Positions 16,127-24,417 of a stretch of DNA of 42,302 bases are shown piece by piece. Each line of letters starts with the position of its first letter. Position 1 is the stretch's first letter. The position numbers and the translations under genes are program-made. Below the pieces are notes generated by a model. That model saw only the letters and a program-made list of their open reading frames with translations. It searched no databases and had not been told where the DNA came from. The stretch comes from Alphaproteobacteria bacterium (GTDB lineage: Bacteria; Pseudomonadota; Alphaproteobacteria; Rhizobiales; JAJFHC01): assembly GCA_021775805.1 (NCBI GenBank), contig JAJFHD010000058.1, positions 1 to 42,302 on the forward strand, given 5' to 3'.

Positions 16127-17997
16127 GCTCTGACGAAAGTGCAATAACGGACGAACTTACAATTGAAGAAAAGCTCGAGGTGCACGAACTTAATCAATTG
16201 GCCGGTCCCGTTCACATGGCACTTTTGTCTGCCATAGAAGCGACCGATCTCATGAGTTTCGCTTATGCAAGAACCTCACGAATAAAGTCACCCGAACGTA
16301 TCTTTAAAAAAATCTTGCTGCGACGAAACAAGCAGGGCGAGCCGGATTTCGCGCTTCGTGACGTCCGCGATGTTGTCGGGATTCGGATTATTTGCCTCTT
16401 TCGAGAGGACATAATCAGGGCCCTGGACATCATGTGCGATCTGGTTGCTGGAAATCTGAGCGTGGCCCCAAATCCTTTCGAGAGAAGTGCCATTGAAGAA
16501 GCGACGGTGTACTCCTCTGAAAGCCCTGGTGATGTCTCGCAGATCGCGGTCCGTGCTCGCTCAAAAATCGAAGAGAAACTGCATGGCCTGACCACGAAGG
16601 CCTGTGAGATTGTCACACGCCAGGATTATTCCAGTGTTCATATTGTGACGAAGGCAAGGGCAACGGAATCCAATTCCGATCAACACCTGGTGCCCATTGA
16701 AATCCAGATTCGCTCAATATTTGAAGACGCCTGGGCACAGATTGATCACAAGCTTCGATACTCCGTAACGCGAGAACAAAATACAGAAGCCCGGGTTGAT
16801 GTTAAGGCGCAATCTGAACTTCATCTGAAAGTTCTGAAGCACTTTCTCGATGCCTGCGCATCCCATGCCGATATTCTGTACCGCGAGGCAACTGTCAGCA
16901 CGGTGTCGTCGAACACCACGATCAGAACCATAGATGGTGCGGTCGAGTTTTCCAATTGTGCTGATCACGTAAAAATTTCGAGTCGTCTGGCTGAAGAGCT
17001 GTTGCAAATAATGTATGATAAAGCCGATGTTGACGAACAGATCAAAATCGCCAACCGCGGGAAAGATACGACCAAAAAGCATTATCGTGAATTGCGTCGT
17101 GAATATGCAATAATTGCCGAAAAATACAGCGACATATACGAAAGGGAAATTCGTGACGGTGGCTATATTAGTGCGCTGAAACTGAATAATGATGACTCAG
17201 CGGCGTATTTTTATTTCATTCGGATGGAGGAAGCACTGGCCCGGTTGCTGGTCGACGACCCCGGCGAAGTCACAACCGCTGTTTCAATTTATCGGGATCT
17301 TGCGCTCCGGTTCCCCACGTATCCCATTGCTCATCTTCGCGTAGGGGAGGCTGAAGGCCAACTTGGGAATCATTCTGCCTCCATTTTGGCGCTTGAGAAA
17401 TGCCTGAAATTATCGAACGAGCGTCGAATGGAACCGGAGGAGAATCGGTTGATTTTCCTCTCGGACAACCAGATCAGCTATGTCGACGAGCATATCCACC
17501 GCCTGATCGGCTTTCGATACTGGCGTCGGGCGGACAGCATTCGCGAGGATTTGGAGTCGGTTGAAAGTGTCCTGAAAGACATACAGAAGGCTTATCAAGT
17601 GACCCGTACTGGTCTTGAAATCGAAATGAACAACGAGAATACAAGACTCATCAATAATGCGCTGTATTTTGCGGTTGATGAACGTGAGTACGCCAAACTC
17701 CATTCTCTGGATCAGGGAAATGGCGTATCGGATGACGAGATCAGAGCTCTGTTAGAGAAAATTACCAACCTCCTTGAGGGTGAGGACGAAGAAGGCAAAG
17801 ATCCCATGTTGCTTGATACAGTGTCCCGAGCGTATGAGGCACTGAAAGAGGAAAATAGTGCGTTGGTTTATGCGAAGGCGGCTATGGATGAGGTGCAGAC
17901 TGCCAACACCGTGACGTTGTCGGCGTTCCGGCGGGAGGCATATGAGCGAATTGCAAGGCATAGCTGGCGGTTAATCGGGAAAAGCGGTGCCTTGTGA
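16105..17997 (+). CDS. stand-alone RelA/SpoT-domain (alarmone synthetase-like) protein with TPR-like C-terminus
   Basis: This 630-residue protein has a RelA/SpoT nucleotidyltransferase domain at about 30-245. Signs are S-R-I-K-S-P-E-R-I-F-K-K (R59, K61, K69), D-V-V-G-I-R-I (D89-R94), D-Y-S-S-V-H-I (Y175, H179) and E-I-Q-I-R-S-I-F-E-D-A-W-A-Q-I-D-H-K-L-R (E199-R203, H215). These match (p)ppGpp synthetase motifs, except that the usual Ser of the first motif is Arg65. No HD hydrolase, TGS or ACT domain is present. Residues about 330-440 look like TPR repeats, and the rest to 630 is helical. It is thus a large synthetase-like protein with its own C-terminal sensor or partner-binding region, not a housekeeping Rsh. 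It uses AT-rich codons (AAT, ATA, TTA, AGA) more than its neighbours. The start is 16105 or 16111. A role in stress, toxin action or phage defence is possible but not shown. Confidence 0.85.
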   Translation: MYMSEPVSSDESAITDELTIEEKLEVHELNQLAGPVHMALLSAIEATDLMSFAYARTSRIKSPERIFKKILLRRNKQGEPDFALRDVRDVVGIRIICLFREDIIRALDIMCDLVAGNLSVAPNPFERSAIEEATVYSSESPGDVSQIAVRARSKIEEKLHGLTTKACEIVTRQDYSSVHIVTKARATESNSDQHLVPIEIQIRSIFEDAWAQIDHKLRYSVTREQNTEARVDVKAQSELHLKVLKHFLDACASHADILYREATVSTVSSNTTIRTIDGAVEFSNCADHVKISSRLAEELLQIMYDKADVDEQIKIANRGKDTTKKHYRELRREYAIIAEKYSDIYEREIRDGGYISALKLNNDDSAAYFYFIRMEEALARLLVDDPGEVTTAVSIYRDLALRFPTYPIAHLRVGEAEGQLGNHSASILALEKCLKLSNERRMEPEENRLIFLSDNQISYVDEHIHRLIGFRYWRRADSIREDLESVESVLKDIQKAYQVTRTGLEIEMNNENTRLINNALYFAVDEREYAKLHSLDQGNGVSDDEIRALLEKITNLLEGEDEEGKDPMLLDTVSRAYEALKEENSALVYAKAAMDEVQTANTVTLSAFRREAYERIARHSWRLIGKSGAL

Positions 17998-18475
17998 AGG
18001 CGTCAGATTTTGTAACGTTGCGGAAACAAATTGCTTGTAAGGTCGGTGATATTCGTTATTCTTGCTGGTAATAGCCGTTGTAGGAGCGAGGGAAAATTTA
18101 TGTGTTACCCTGATGGTGATGGTTAAGCATTGCCTTAGTGTTTGAGGTGTTTTCGGGATTGTGTGGTGTTTTTTGTGAATTGCTAACCACAATTGAAGTT
18201 TTTGTATCCCGAACCTGAAATCGTGTCGAAATTCGGTGCTTCGTTATAGAGGGAAAGTTGCAGCGAATTCTTGGTTGACGGCACGGTGATGGCACTAGGT
18301 TGCAACCCATTTTTTTGGCGATGCCGTATCGGTACGACATGCGTGCCTGTTTTCGTGGTACGTAACGTTGATGCCGTGCGGACGCGTATAGACTGGTGGT
18401 TCACTGCACAAAGCATGTTGCCGTGACGCCGGTGATTGGTCGCATTTCAGAAAAGAGTGAGTCGGATCGGCGTGG
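17998..18475. other. 478-bp gene-free, AT-rich intergenic region
   Basis: No open frame here has a convincing start, codon pattern or recognisable product. The base composition is clearly more A/T-rich and T-rich on the plus strand than the surroundings and matches the RelA/SpoT-TPR gene to its left. A tiny 8-codon frame at 18100-18126 follows a purine-rich stretch but is too short to support. I find no terminator or flanking direct repeat. It may be the far part of a transferred segment, or untranslated RNA. Confidence 0.5.
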
Positions 18476-18907
18476 CTATCCAAGGTTCGCCGACACGACC
18501 GTACGGATTTTTTCTGCGTTTGCAGCCAGGACATCCTGATCCTCCATTTCCTTGCCGTGGGCCTTCAAGGCCTGGTCCGCCCATCGCGGCACGATGTGGA
18601 TATGAAGATGGAACACGGTCTGGCCGGCGGCGAGACCGTTGAACTGCTGGAGCATGAAGCCTTCCGCACCCACGCCTTCGACCACCAGCGGTGCAAGGCT
18701 TTGGACCGATTTCATCAGATAGGCCAAGTCCTGGTCATCGATGTCAGTGAAACCGGTAGCCTGGGCTTTGGGGATGACCAGTGTGTGGCCGTGCGAGCGG
18801 GGCATGACGTCCAGAAATGCAAATGTCCGGTCATCTTCAAAAACCTTGTGGCAGGGAACCTCGCCGCGCAGGATCTTTGCGAATATGTTGTCGTTATCAT
18901 ACGCCAT
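18476..18907 (-). CDS. HIT family protein (HinT-like nucleotide hydrolase)
   Basis: This 143-residue protein contains a histidine-triad domain. It begins N-I-F-A-K-I-L-R-G-E-V-P-C, typical of HinT-type proteins, and carries the catalytic H-L-H-I-H-I-V-P-R-W motif near residue 103. HIT proteins hydrolyse nucleoside phosphoramidates or dinucleotide polyphosphates such as AMP-lysine or Ap4A. It is cytoplasmic, with no signal peptide. It stands alone between gene-poor regions, convergent with the RelA/SpoT-TPR gene. The stop is at 18476 and the ATG at 18907. The family is certain; the natural substrate is not. Confidence 0.93.
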   Translation of the reverse strand: MAYDNDNIFAKILRGEVPCHKVFEDDRTFAFLDVMPRSHGHTLVIPKAQATGFTDIDDQDLAYLMKSVQSLAPLVVEGVGAEGFMLQQFNGLAAGQTVFHLHIHIVPRWADQALKAHGKEMEDQDVLAANAEKIRTVVSANLG

Positions 18908-19150
18908 GCTGAACCTCGTGTGTCGGTGGAACCTTCGTGCCTCAAGAGGCGGTTGCCGTCAATCCGCATGATGAGATTTTGCTGTTCGCCGTGGAGTATG
19001 ACTGCGGAGGCACGCATTTCCCGCAAATGACCGCCGTCACGACACCGCAAGAACACAATGGCGGATGAAAATCCGACTCATCGATTTGGACCGGTCACCA
19101 CGGCATATCTGTCGGCAGAAGTGAGTGAGCGGAAAACACGGGAGAATGTC

Positions 19151-19540
19151 ATGGAGAAAAAACAGATCCGAAAATCTCCGGTATTTTCAATTGACGCGGT
19201 TGTGTTCGCAACCATTCTTGTGTTGGGTTTGCTGATTGTCAATGTGCAGGCGCAGCAGACAAGCGGAACCGCGGACACCTATAAAGAAGGGTCAGGAGAG
19301 TCGACGCCGGTATCGCGGGACGCGATGCTCAATGCAAATGTCGACAGCTTTGCTGACCGTCTCCACAAGAATGGCGGCAGTCTGCAGGAGTGGATGAAAC
19401 TGGTGCGCTATTACGGTGTGCTCGGTAAAAACAAAAAGGCTCTGAAAGCGCTGGCGGACGCAAAGAAGGATCTGCGCAAGAATCCGCAAGCCGTCAGACG
19501 ACTCAACCGCTTTGCAAAATTCCTGGGACTGAAGTCCTGA
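19151..19540 (+). CDS. small membrane-anchored protein resembling the C-terminal tail of CcmI
   Basis: This 129-residue protein has a basic N-terminus, one hydrophobic segment (about 14-35, V-V-F-A-T-I-L-V-L-G-L-L-I-V), a short polar linker and a C-terminal helical domain. That domain (about 65-125) has the pattern F-A-D-R-L-x-K-N-G-G-S-L-Q-E-W-M-K-L-V-R, then Y-Y-G-V-L-G, then a helix with repeated A-x-x-A-L-A-D-A. This looks like the C-terminal TPR-like region of the cytochrome c biogenesis factor CcmI/CycH, whose periplasmic tail binds apocytochrome. No other ccm genes are present and the full CcmI architecture is missing. The ATG at 19151 has GGAG 6 bp upstream and is preferred over 19058. 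It could be a free-standing CcmI-like adaptor or a remnant. Confidence 0.65.
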   Translation: MEKKQIRKSPVFSIDAVVFATILVLGLLIVNVQAQQTSGTADTYKEGSGESTPVSRDAMLNANVDSFADRLHKNGGSLQEWMKLVRYYGVLGKNKKALKALADAKKDLRKNPQAVRRLNRFAKFLGLKS

Positions 19541-19550
19541 CGCCTTCACT

Positions 19551-20735
19551 CTAAACTTCGTCGTCGTCACTGTTCTTGCGAAACGGCGCGTGTTCCGCGA
19601 GCGCCTTGCCTTCCTGATCGACGTAGTACCGTTCCCGCTCAAGATAGCGTGCTACAGCGTCCCGTAGTCCGGCGTCGGCGATGTAGTGCGCACTATAGGT
19701 TGTGACTGGCACATATCCCCTGGCCAGTTTGTGAGGGCCCTGTGCCCCGGCTTCGACGGTTGAAAGTTTGTGGGCGATGGCATAGTCGATCGCCTGATAG
19801 TAACAGGCCTCGAAATGAAGAAACCGGTGGTCCTCGATGCATCCCCAGTGGCGGCCATAGAGCGTGTCACCGCCGATGAAGTTCAGGGCCCCCGCGATGT
19901 ATCGATCGTCGCGCCGGCACATGATCAGGAGAATACGATCGGCCATGGACTGGGAGACCAGAGAGAAGAATTCCCGGGTCAGGTAAGGTCTGCCCCATTT
20001 GCGGTCGCCAGTATCGATATAAAACTGGAAAAAGGCGTCCCAATGGGCTTCCGTTATGTTCTTTCCGGTCAACCACTCGATCTTCACACCTGACGCCATG
20101 GCGCCGGTTCTCTCCCGGCGTACGGTCTTGCGTTTACGCGACGTCAGTGCCGCCAGAAAGTCGTCGAACGTTTCATAGCCCTGGTTCTGCCAGTGAAACT
20201 GCTGATCGGTGCGTTGCAGCAGGCCGAAGGTCCCGAGCCTGTCCCATTCCGGTTTAGTGAGAAACGTCAGGTGGACGGACGACGCGTCGAGCCTTTCGCA
20301 CAACTGGATGGAAGCGTTGAGCAGCATCGCCTCGGTCGTCTCGTCGTCTCGGTCCGGCGATACCAGCAATCGCCTACCGGTGGCGGGTGTAAAGGGGACG
20401 GCGACCTGGAGCTTGGGATAGTACTGGCCGCCGGCCCGTTCGAAGGCGTCGGCCCAGCCATGGTCGAAGACATATTCGCCCTGGGAATGTCCCTTGAGGT
20501 AACATGGCATCACGGCGGCCACCTGACTGTCCTCGACTTCCAGCACCAGGTGTTGGGGCAGCCAGCCACTCTCGGGCCGCACGGACCCACTTTGCTCAAG
20601 CGCGTGCAGGAATGCGTGCGACAGGAAAGGATTGTACGGGCGGGTGGCCGGGTTGGCGCATCTGTCCCAATCCTCCGGCACCACGTCGCCGATGTCGGCT
20701 TCGACCCTGACCAAAGCCTTGGTTTGCTCGGTCAT
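19551..20735 (-). CDS. FemAB/GNAT-like protein (DUF482, 'peptidogalycan biosynthesis' family)
   Basis: This 394-residue protein has the DUF482 pattern. An N-terminal N-P-F-L-S-H-A-F-L-H-A-L-E segment is followed by a first GNAT-like half. The second half contains F-L-A-A-L-T-S-R-K-R-K-T-V-R-R-E-R and the conserved G-G-D-T-L-Y-G-R-H-W-G and H-F-E-A-C-Y-Y-Q-A-I-D-Y-A-I segments. The double GNAT fold resembles FemAB aminoacyl transferases, but no reaction is established for the family. The frame stays open to 20912, overlapping the neighbouring gene. The ATG at 20735 is chosen because it begins right where family similarity begins and leaves a normal 52-bp gap. It is the last gene of the minus-strand run RidA, GDPD, DUF482. 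Confidence 0.85.
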   Translation of the reverse strand: MTEQTKALVRVEADIGDVVPEDWDRCANPATRPYNPFLSHAFLHALEQSGSVRPESGWLPQHLVLEVEDSQVAAVMPCYLKGHSQGEYVFDHGWADAFERAGGQYYPKLQVAVPFTPATGRRLLVSPDRDDETTEAMLLNASIQLCERLDASSVHLTFLTKPEWDRLGTFGLLQRTDQQFHWQNQGYETFDDFLAALTSRKRKTVRRERTGAMASGVKIEWLTGKNITEAHWDAFFQFYIDTGDRKWGRPYLTREFFSLVSQSMADRILLIMCRRDDRYIAGALNFIGGDTLYGRHWGCIEDHRFLHFEACYYQAIDYAIAHKLSTVEAGAQGPHKLARGYVPVTTYSAHYIADAGLRDAVARYLERERYYVDQEGKALAEHAPFRKNSDDDEV

Positions 20736-20787
20736 GACCGGATGGCGCTCCACGGGGCAGCAAGGGTGGGTTTGGTAATGATCCGGG

Positions 20788-21528
20788 TCACGGCCGGAAT
20801 CCTTCGAAGACCATGGCATCGGCATATCTTGCCGCAACCTCTCCATCATGTGGCGTCCTGACGGTCCAGGTGAGGAGCGGAAGCCCGACTTTTCTGGCGA
20901 TTGACGGTGCAAGGGCCGGCAGGTGTTTTACGTTGTAGTTTATGAAGTCGGGCTTGATCGAAAACGCGTGGAGCAGATGGGTCGAGCAAAACCGGCGGTA
21001 CCATCCAAGGGCCGCATACTCGACCGCACCAAACTTTTCGGCGACCAGACCCAATGTCAACCCGGGCGAGAGCGTCCTGAGCGTCGCCACGGAGTTGGTG
21101 TCGAATGACATGACAGCGGCAGCCCCCTGATAATGTGAAAGAATTTCAACAACGCGCTGCTCCAGCGGGCCGACGTTTGTCCACTGACTCTTGACCTCGA
21201 GAATCAGGGGGACCTTCTCGTCCACCTGTTCCAGGACTTCTTCGAGAATCTGAATCCGGTCGTTCGAGTTTCTGAAGCGGGCACGACGCAGTTCCGGAAC
21301 CGACATGTCAATAACCGGGCCTGTCTGGTGCGTCAGACGGTCCAGGGTCTCATCATGAAAGACAATGACGTTGCCATCGCCGGCAAGCTGCATGTCGAGT
21401 TCGATGGCATAGTCACACGCCATGGCGCCGGCAAATGCGCTGGAGGTGTTTTCGATTATGCCGGCGGCTTCATCATGCAACCCGCGGTGGGCGACCGGTC
21501 GCGCGGTGAGCCAGTCCTTGCCCGTCAT
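20788..21528 (-). CDS. glycerophosphodiester phosphodiesterase family protein
   Basis: This 246-residue GDPD/PI-PLC-X TIM barrel has A-H-R-G-L-H with E-N-T following (catalytic His and first Glu). The E-L-D-M-Q-L segment supplies the metal ligands, and H-D-E-T-L-D-R the second catalytic His. L-E-V-K and the C-terminal L-L-T-W-T-V segment are also present. All active-site elements are intact. It hydrolyses glycerophosphodiesters to glycerol-3-phosphate and an alcohol. No signal peptide is seen, so it is probably cytoplasmic, as with UgpQ-type enzymes. The frame is open to 21843 but would then run into the RidA gene; the ATG at 21528 fits the family start and leaves a 25-bp gap. Confidence 0.92.
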   Translation of the reverse strand: MTGKDWLTARPVAHRGLHDEAAGIIENTSSAFAGAMACDYAIELDMQLAGDGNVIVFHDETLDRLTHQTGPVIDMSVPELRRARFRNSNDRIQILEEVLEQVDEKVPLILEVKSQWTNVGPLEQRVVEILSHYQGAAAVMSFDTNSVATLRTLSPGLTLGLVAEKFGAVEYAALGWYRRFCSTHLLHAFSIKPDFINYNVKHLPALAPSIARKVGLPLLTWTVRTPHDGEVAARYADAMVFEGFRP

Positions 21529-21553
21529 ATCAAGTTCTCGGGTCAGTCTTTGC

Positions 21554-22018
21554 TCAACTGATTTCGAACACTGCGTCGACTTCGACACCGACATTAAGCG
21601 GCAGACTTCCAGCGCCGACGGCGAAGCGGGCATGGCGGCCACGATCGCCAAGCGCTTCGACCATGAAATCCGACGCGCCATTAATGACGGCAGGGTGTTC
21701 CGTGAAATCAGGAGGGCAATTGACAAAGCCGCCCAGCTTGACGCAGCGAACGATGCGTTCGAGATCGCCATCGGCCGCGGCCCTGACCTGTGCCAGAATG
21801 TTGATGGCGCACAGCCGTGCGGCCTTGACACCGTCTTCGACACTCAGGTCGGCCCCGACCTTTCCCTGATACTCAAATCCGTTCGGGCCAAGCGGCACCT
21901 GACCGGATACAAATACCATCGATCCGCTGATGACATAGCCCAGATAGTTTGCGACCGGGGCCGCCGGTGTCGGCAGAGTGATGCCCATGTCGCTCAGGCG
22001 TTGTTCGATTGTGCTCAT
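21554..22018 (-). CDS. RidA family protein (enamine/imine deaminase type)
   Basis: This 154-residue protein belongs to the YjgF/YER057c/UK114 fold, in the longer subgroup of about 150 residues. Signature parts are the V-F-V-S-G-Q-V-P segment, the central R-L-C-A-I-N-I-L-A-Q-V-R-A-A helix and the end H-A-R-F-A-V-G-A-G-S-L-P-L-N-V-G-V-E-V-D. The Arg in H-A-R corresponds to the residue that holds the substrate carboxylate in active RidA proteins. RidA hydrolyses reactive 2-aminoacrylate and other enamines or imines to keto acids. It lies 135 bp downstream of the hydroxyproline reductase gene on the same strand. That pathway makes pyrroline imines, so a protective or assisting role is plausible. 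Confidence 0.9.
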   Translation of the reverse strand: MSTIEQRLSDMGITLPTPAAPVANYLGYVISGSMVFVSGQVPLGPNGFEYQGKVGADLSVEDGVKAARLCAINILAQVRAAADGDLERIVRCVKLGGFVNCPPDFTEHPAVINGASDFMVEALGDRGRHARFAVGAGSLPLNVGVEVDAVFEIS

Positions 22019-22112
22019 CTTGAGGTATGCTCCCTGTTGTAAATCGCGCGTCGGGGTCGGCGATGTTGGCTGACCATATCCGCAATAGCCAATGTTGAAA
22101 ACGGTGAATTCC

Positions 22113-22124
22113 GCTCCATGGAGC
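22113..22124. repeat. 12-bp perfect palindrome between the reductase and RidA genes
   Basis: GCTCCATGGAGC is a perfect 12-bp palindrome in the 135-bp gap upstream of ridA on the minus strand. It could be an operator for the downstream genes. I recognise no known regulator site in it. Confidence 0.35.
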
Positions 22125-22153
22125 AGACACGTGGTCGGGTTGTGACGATGGTT

Positions 22154-23098
22154 CTACCGCGTTGAATACGCGCCAAAAATCATCGTTGCGGTCATCAGGT
22201 CAAGATGGGCACCGCCGCCGTTCTTGAAAAGGGTAATCTCAGCGTCGCTGCTGCGGCCTGCGTGACCGCCACTTAGGTCATAGAAGTCTGCCTTCACATC
22301 GGATTCCGAAATCACACCTGCCGCAATCGGAATGGCCAACTCGCCGATGTCATGGATGGCGGTTGATCGGGAATCGACAAACAGGGACGCTTTGGCAATC
22401 AGAGCATCATCGGCTTCGCGCATGTCCGGTTTAAAGGCACCGATCAGGTCAATGTGGGTGCCGGGCGTTACCCAGTCCCCCTCGATGAATGGCGATGTCG
22501 ACATTGTCGCGCTCGAGACGATGTCGGCGTTGCCGATGGCAGCCTCAAGGTCGATCGTTGCAGTGACCGGGAAGCCGGCGGCCCGGGCGTCGTCCGCCAG
22601 AGCTTGCGCATTGGCATGGGTCCGGTTCCAGACCGTGATGCTCTCCAGGCTCGGGAAAATTTCGCTGTAGGCGTCGACCAAAGAACGGGCGACCACACCG
22701 GCGCCGATGATCGTCAGGTTCTTCGGGGCGGTTGGGGCCAGATAGCGGGCGCCGAGCATGGAATCTCCGGCAGTCTTCCATTTGGTTACAAGATCGCCGT
22801 CAATCACCGCTTTGGGCGTGCCGTTGGTGTCGTCAAACAGAACGACGACCGCATGGATCGAGGGCAGGGGTGGATCGAGCTTGCTGTTGTCGGGGAATAT
22901 CGTCGCCGACTTGATCGCAAGGCCCATGCCGTCGATCCATGAAGCACGGTTGAGCATGGCGTCGGGCGCGCGCTGCAGCAACAGGTCATCGATCTGTGCC
23001 CGGGCGAGCTTGTGGCCGTCGTCGAGAGCGTCGGCAATGCCGGTCCAGGACAGGAGATGTTCGACATCTTTTGCGAGAATGAACGGAATGCCAGTCAT
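22154..23098 (-). CDS. ornithine cyclodeaminase/mu-crystallin family, probable delta1-pyrroline-2-carboxylate reductase
   Basis: This 314-residue protein has the OCD/mu-crystallin fold. A substrate-binding N-terminal half ([10 protein letters not shown], then [13 protein letters not shown]) precedes the Rossmann domain with [13 protein letters not shown] (about residues 125-137). Family members are ornithine cyclodeaminases, ketimine reductases or pyrroline-2-carboxylate reductases. It overlaps the trans-3-hydroxyproline dehydratase by 4 bp (ATGA), and that enzyme's product is exactly the pyrroline-2-carboxylate such a reductase turns into L-proline. That is the reason for the specific call. 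The ATG at 23098 is chosen over the longer frame to 23149 because of this overlap. Confidence 0.85.
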   Translation of the reverse strand: MTGIPFILAKDVEHLLSWTGIADALDDGHKLARAQIDDLLLQRAPDAMLNRASWIDGMGLAIKSATIFPDNSKLDPPLPSIHAVVVLFDDTNGTPKAVIDGDLVTKWKTAGDSMLGARYLAPTAPKNLTIIGAGVVARSLVDAYSEIFPSLESITVWNRTHANAQALADDARAAGFPVTATIDLEAAIGNADIVSSATMSTSPFIEGDWVTPGTHIDLIGAFKPDMREADDALIAKASLFVDSRSTAIHDIGELAIPIAAGVISESDVKADFYDLSGGHAGRSSDAEITLFKNGGGAHLDLMTATMIFGAYSTR

Positions 23099-24132
23099 GA
23101 GTTTTTTGCTCCAGGCCAGGTATCGCTGATCCGGTAACCTTCGGGCCACGGATCGGAGGGGTCCAGCATGTGCTGATGGGTGCCGGTTATCCAGGCCCGG
23201 CCGGAAATCGACGGGACGATTGCCGGCTGGTCGCCAATGCTGGTTTCACGTTCTATGCAACCGACAAACTCTGAGTCGATGATCGATCGCGCCGCCAGTC
23301 GATCGCCCAGCTTCATTTCGCCTTTGGCGTGCAGCAGGGCCATGCGGGCCGACACAGCGGTACCGGTGGGCGAACGGTCAATCTTTCCAGGCTCAACGGT
23401 CACGGCGTGCCTGGTTCGATGTGTTCCATCCCCGGTGTCGACCGGTGTCGCGAACAGGCAAAAGGAAATGTGGGCCCAGTCAGGATTTTCAGGATGACTG
23501 AAGCCCAACTGCCGGTTGGCGGCCTGTGTGATTGTCATGCCGGTTCGCGCGAGGTCTGCTGCTTCATCCGCAACCAGTCCAAATCCCAATTGGCTGGCGT
23601 CCACGACCACAAAACTGTCGCCACCGTACGCCGTGTCGACAGTCAGGCTTCCCAGACCCTCCACTTCGAGGTCTGCACCGATCTGTCCGGCAAACGACGG
23701 GACGTTGAAGACGGTGATGCGTTCAGCCTTGCCATTGCGGCATTCGGCGCGGACATCGACCAAGCCGCCGGGCGCTTCAAGCGTGAACCGGGTTTCCGGC
23801 TCGGTCATGGCAATGATGCCGCTGTCGAGCAATACGGTTGAGACGCAGATCGAATTGGATCCGGACATCGGCGGCGTGTGGATCGGCTCCATGATGATCC
23901 AGCCCATCTGGGCCTTGGGGTTCTTCGGCGGTACGAGAAGATTTACATGACGAAAGATGCCGCCACGTGGCTCGTTGAGCACAAAGTTCCGCAAGGTCTG
24001 GTCCTGGGCAATCCAGCGGGACTGCTCCCATAGTGTGTCGCCGGGTGGCGGTGAGACGCCGCCGACAATGACGTCTCCGACTTCACCTTCGGCATGGCAA
24101 CTGACAATGTGGATGACCTTGCTCGACCTCAT
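23095..24132 (-). CDS. proline racemase family, probable trans-3-hydroxy-L-proline dehydratase
   Basis: This 345-residue protein is of the proline racemase family, with G-G-I-F-R-H, a first catalytic loop [10 protein letters not shown] and a second loop [12 protein letters not shown]. In racemases and 4-hydroxyproline epimerases both loop positions are cysteine. Here the first is Ser90 and the second Thr256. Thr at the second position marks the dehydratases, which need only one acid/base, and they convert trans-3-hydroxy-L-proline to delta1-pyrroline-2-carboxylate. The adjacent, overlapping reductase gene supports this. Ser instead of Cys at the first position is less usual. The upstream 285-bp gap contains a CAACAC/GTGTTG inverted repeat that might bind a regulator. 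Confidence 0.88.
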   Translation of the reverse strand: MRSSKVIHIVSCHAEGEVGDVIVGGVSPPPGDTLWEQSRWIAQDQTLRNFVLNEPRGGIFRHVNLLVPPKNPKAQMGWIIMEPIHTPPMSGSNSICVSTVLLDSGIIAMTEPETRFTLEAPGGLVDVRAECRNGKAERITVFNVPSFAGQIGADLEVEGLGSLTVDTAYGGDSFVVVDASQLGFGLVADEAADLARTGMTITQAANRQLGFSHPENPDWAHISFCLFATPVDTGDGTHRTRHAVTVEPGKIDRSPTGTAVSARMALLHAKGEMKLGDRLAARSIIDSEFVGCIERETSIGDQPAIVPSISGRAWITGTHQHMLDPSDPWPEGYRISDTWPGAKNS

Positions 24133-24417
24133 GATCCCCGCCCGCTGTTTGTTCTGCTGTCGTTTTTAGCCGGATTGATCACGTTTGGATACGGGCAAAT
24201 CTGATGACAGGCGTGAATGTCCCGAGCGATCCCGGTCCGCTCAACACAACGTCAAGTGTTGTGGTGATGCGTTCCTCGGTGAAATCGTATAGTTTGCCCT
24301 TAATCGTCAAACTGAATGGTCCATGGATCGGGTGAAACGCTTGGCACAGGTTTCTGACGTGGCGTTGTCAATAGAATTGGGGCCTGGATCAAAAATCGAA
24401 GGTTATGGAGTAAAGCG

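Noticed and set aside
18098..18534. several 70-80 codon minus-strand frames after the RelA/SpoT-TPR gene
   Set aside because: They overlap one another, are rich in His, Thr and Arg without domain-like pattern, and lack ribosome sites.
20736..20912. N-terminal extension of the DUF482 protein
   Set aside because: It would overlap the GDPD gene by 125 bp and has no family-like sequence; the ATG at 20735 fits better.
21529..21843. N-terminal extension of the GDPD protein
   Set aside because: It would run through most of the RidA gene; the ATG at 21528 gives a standard GDPD start.
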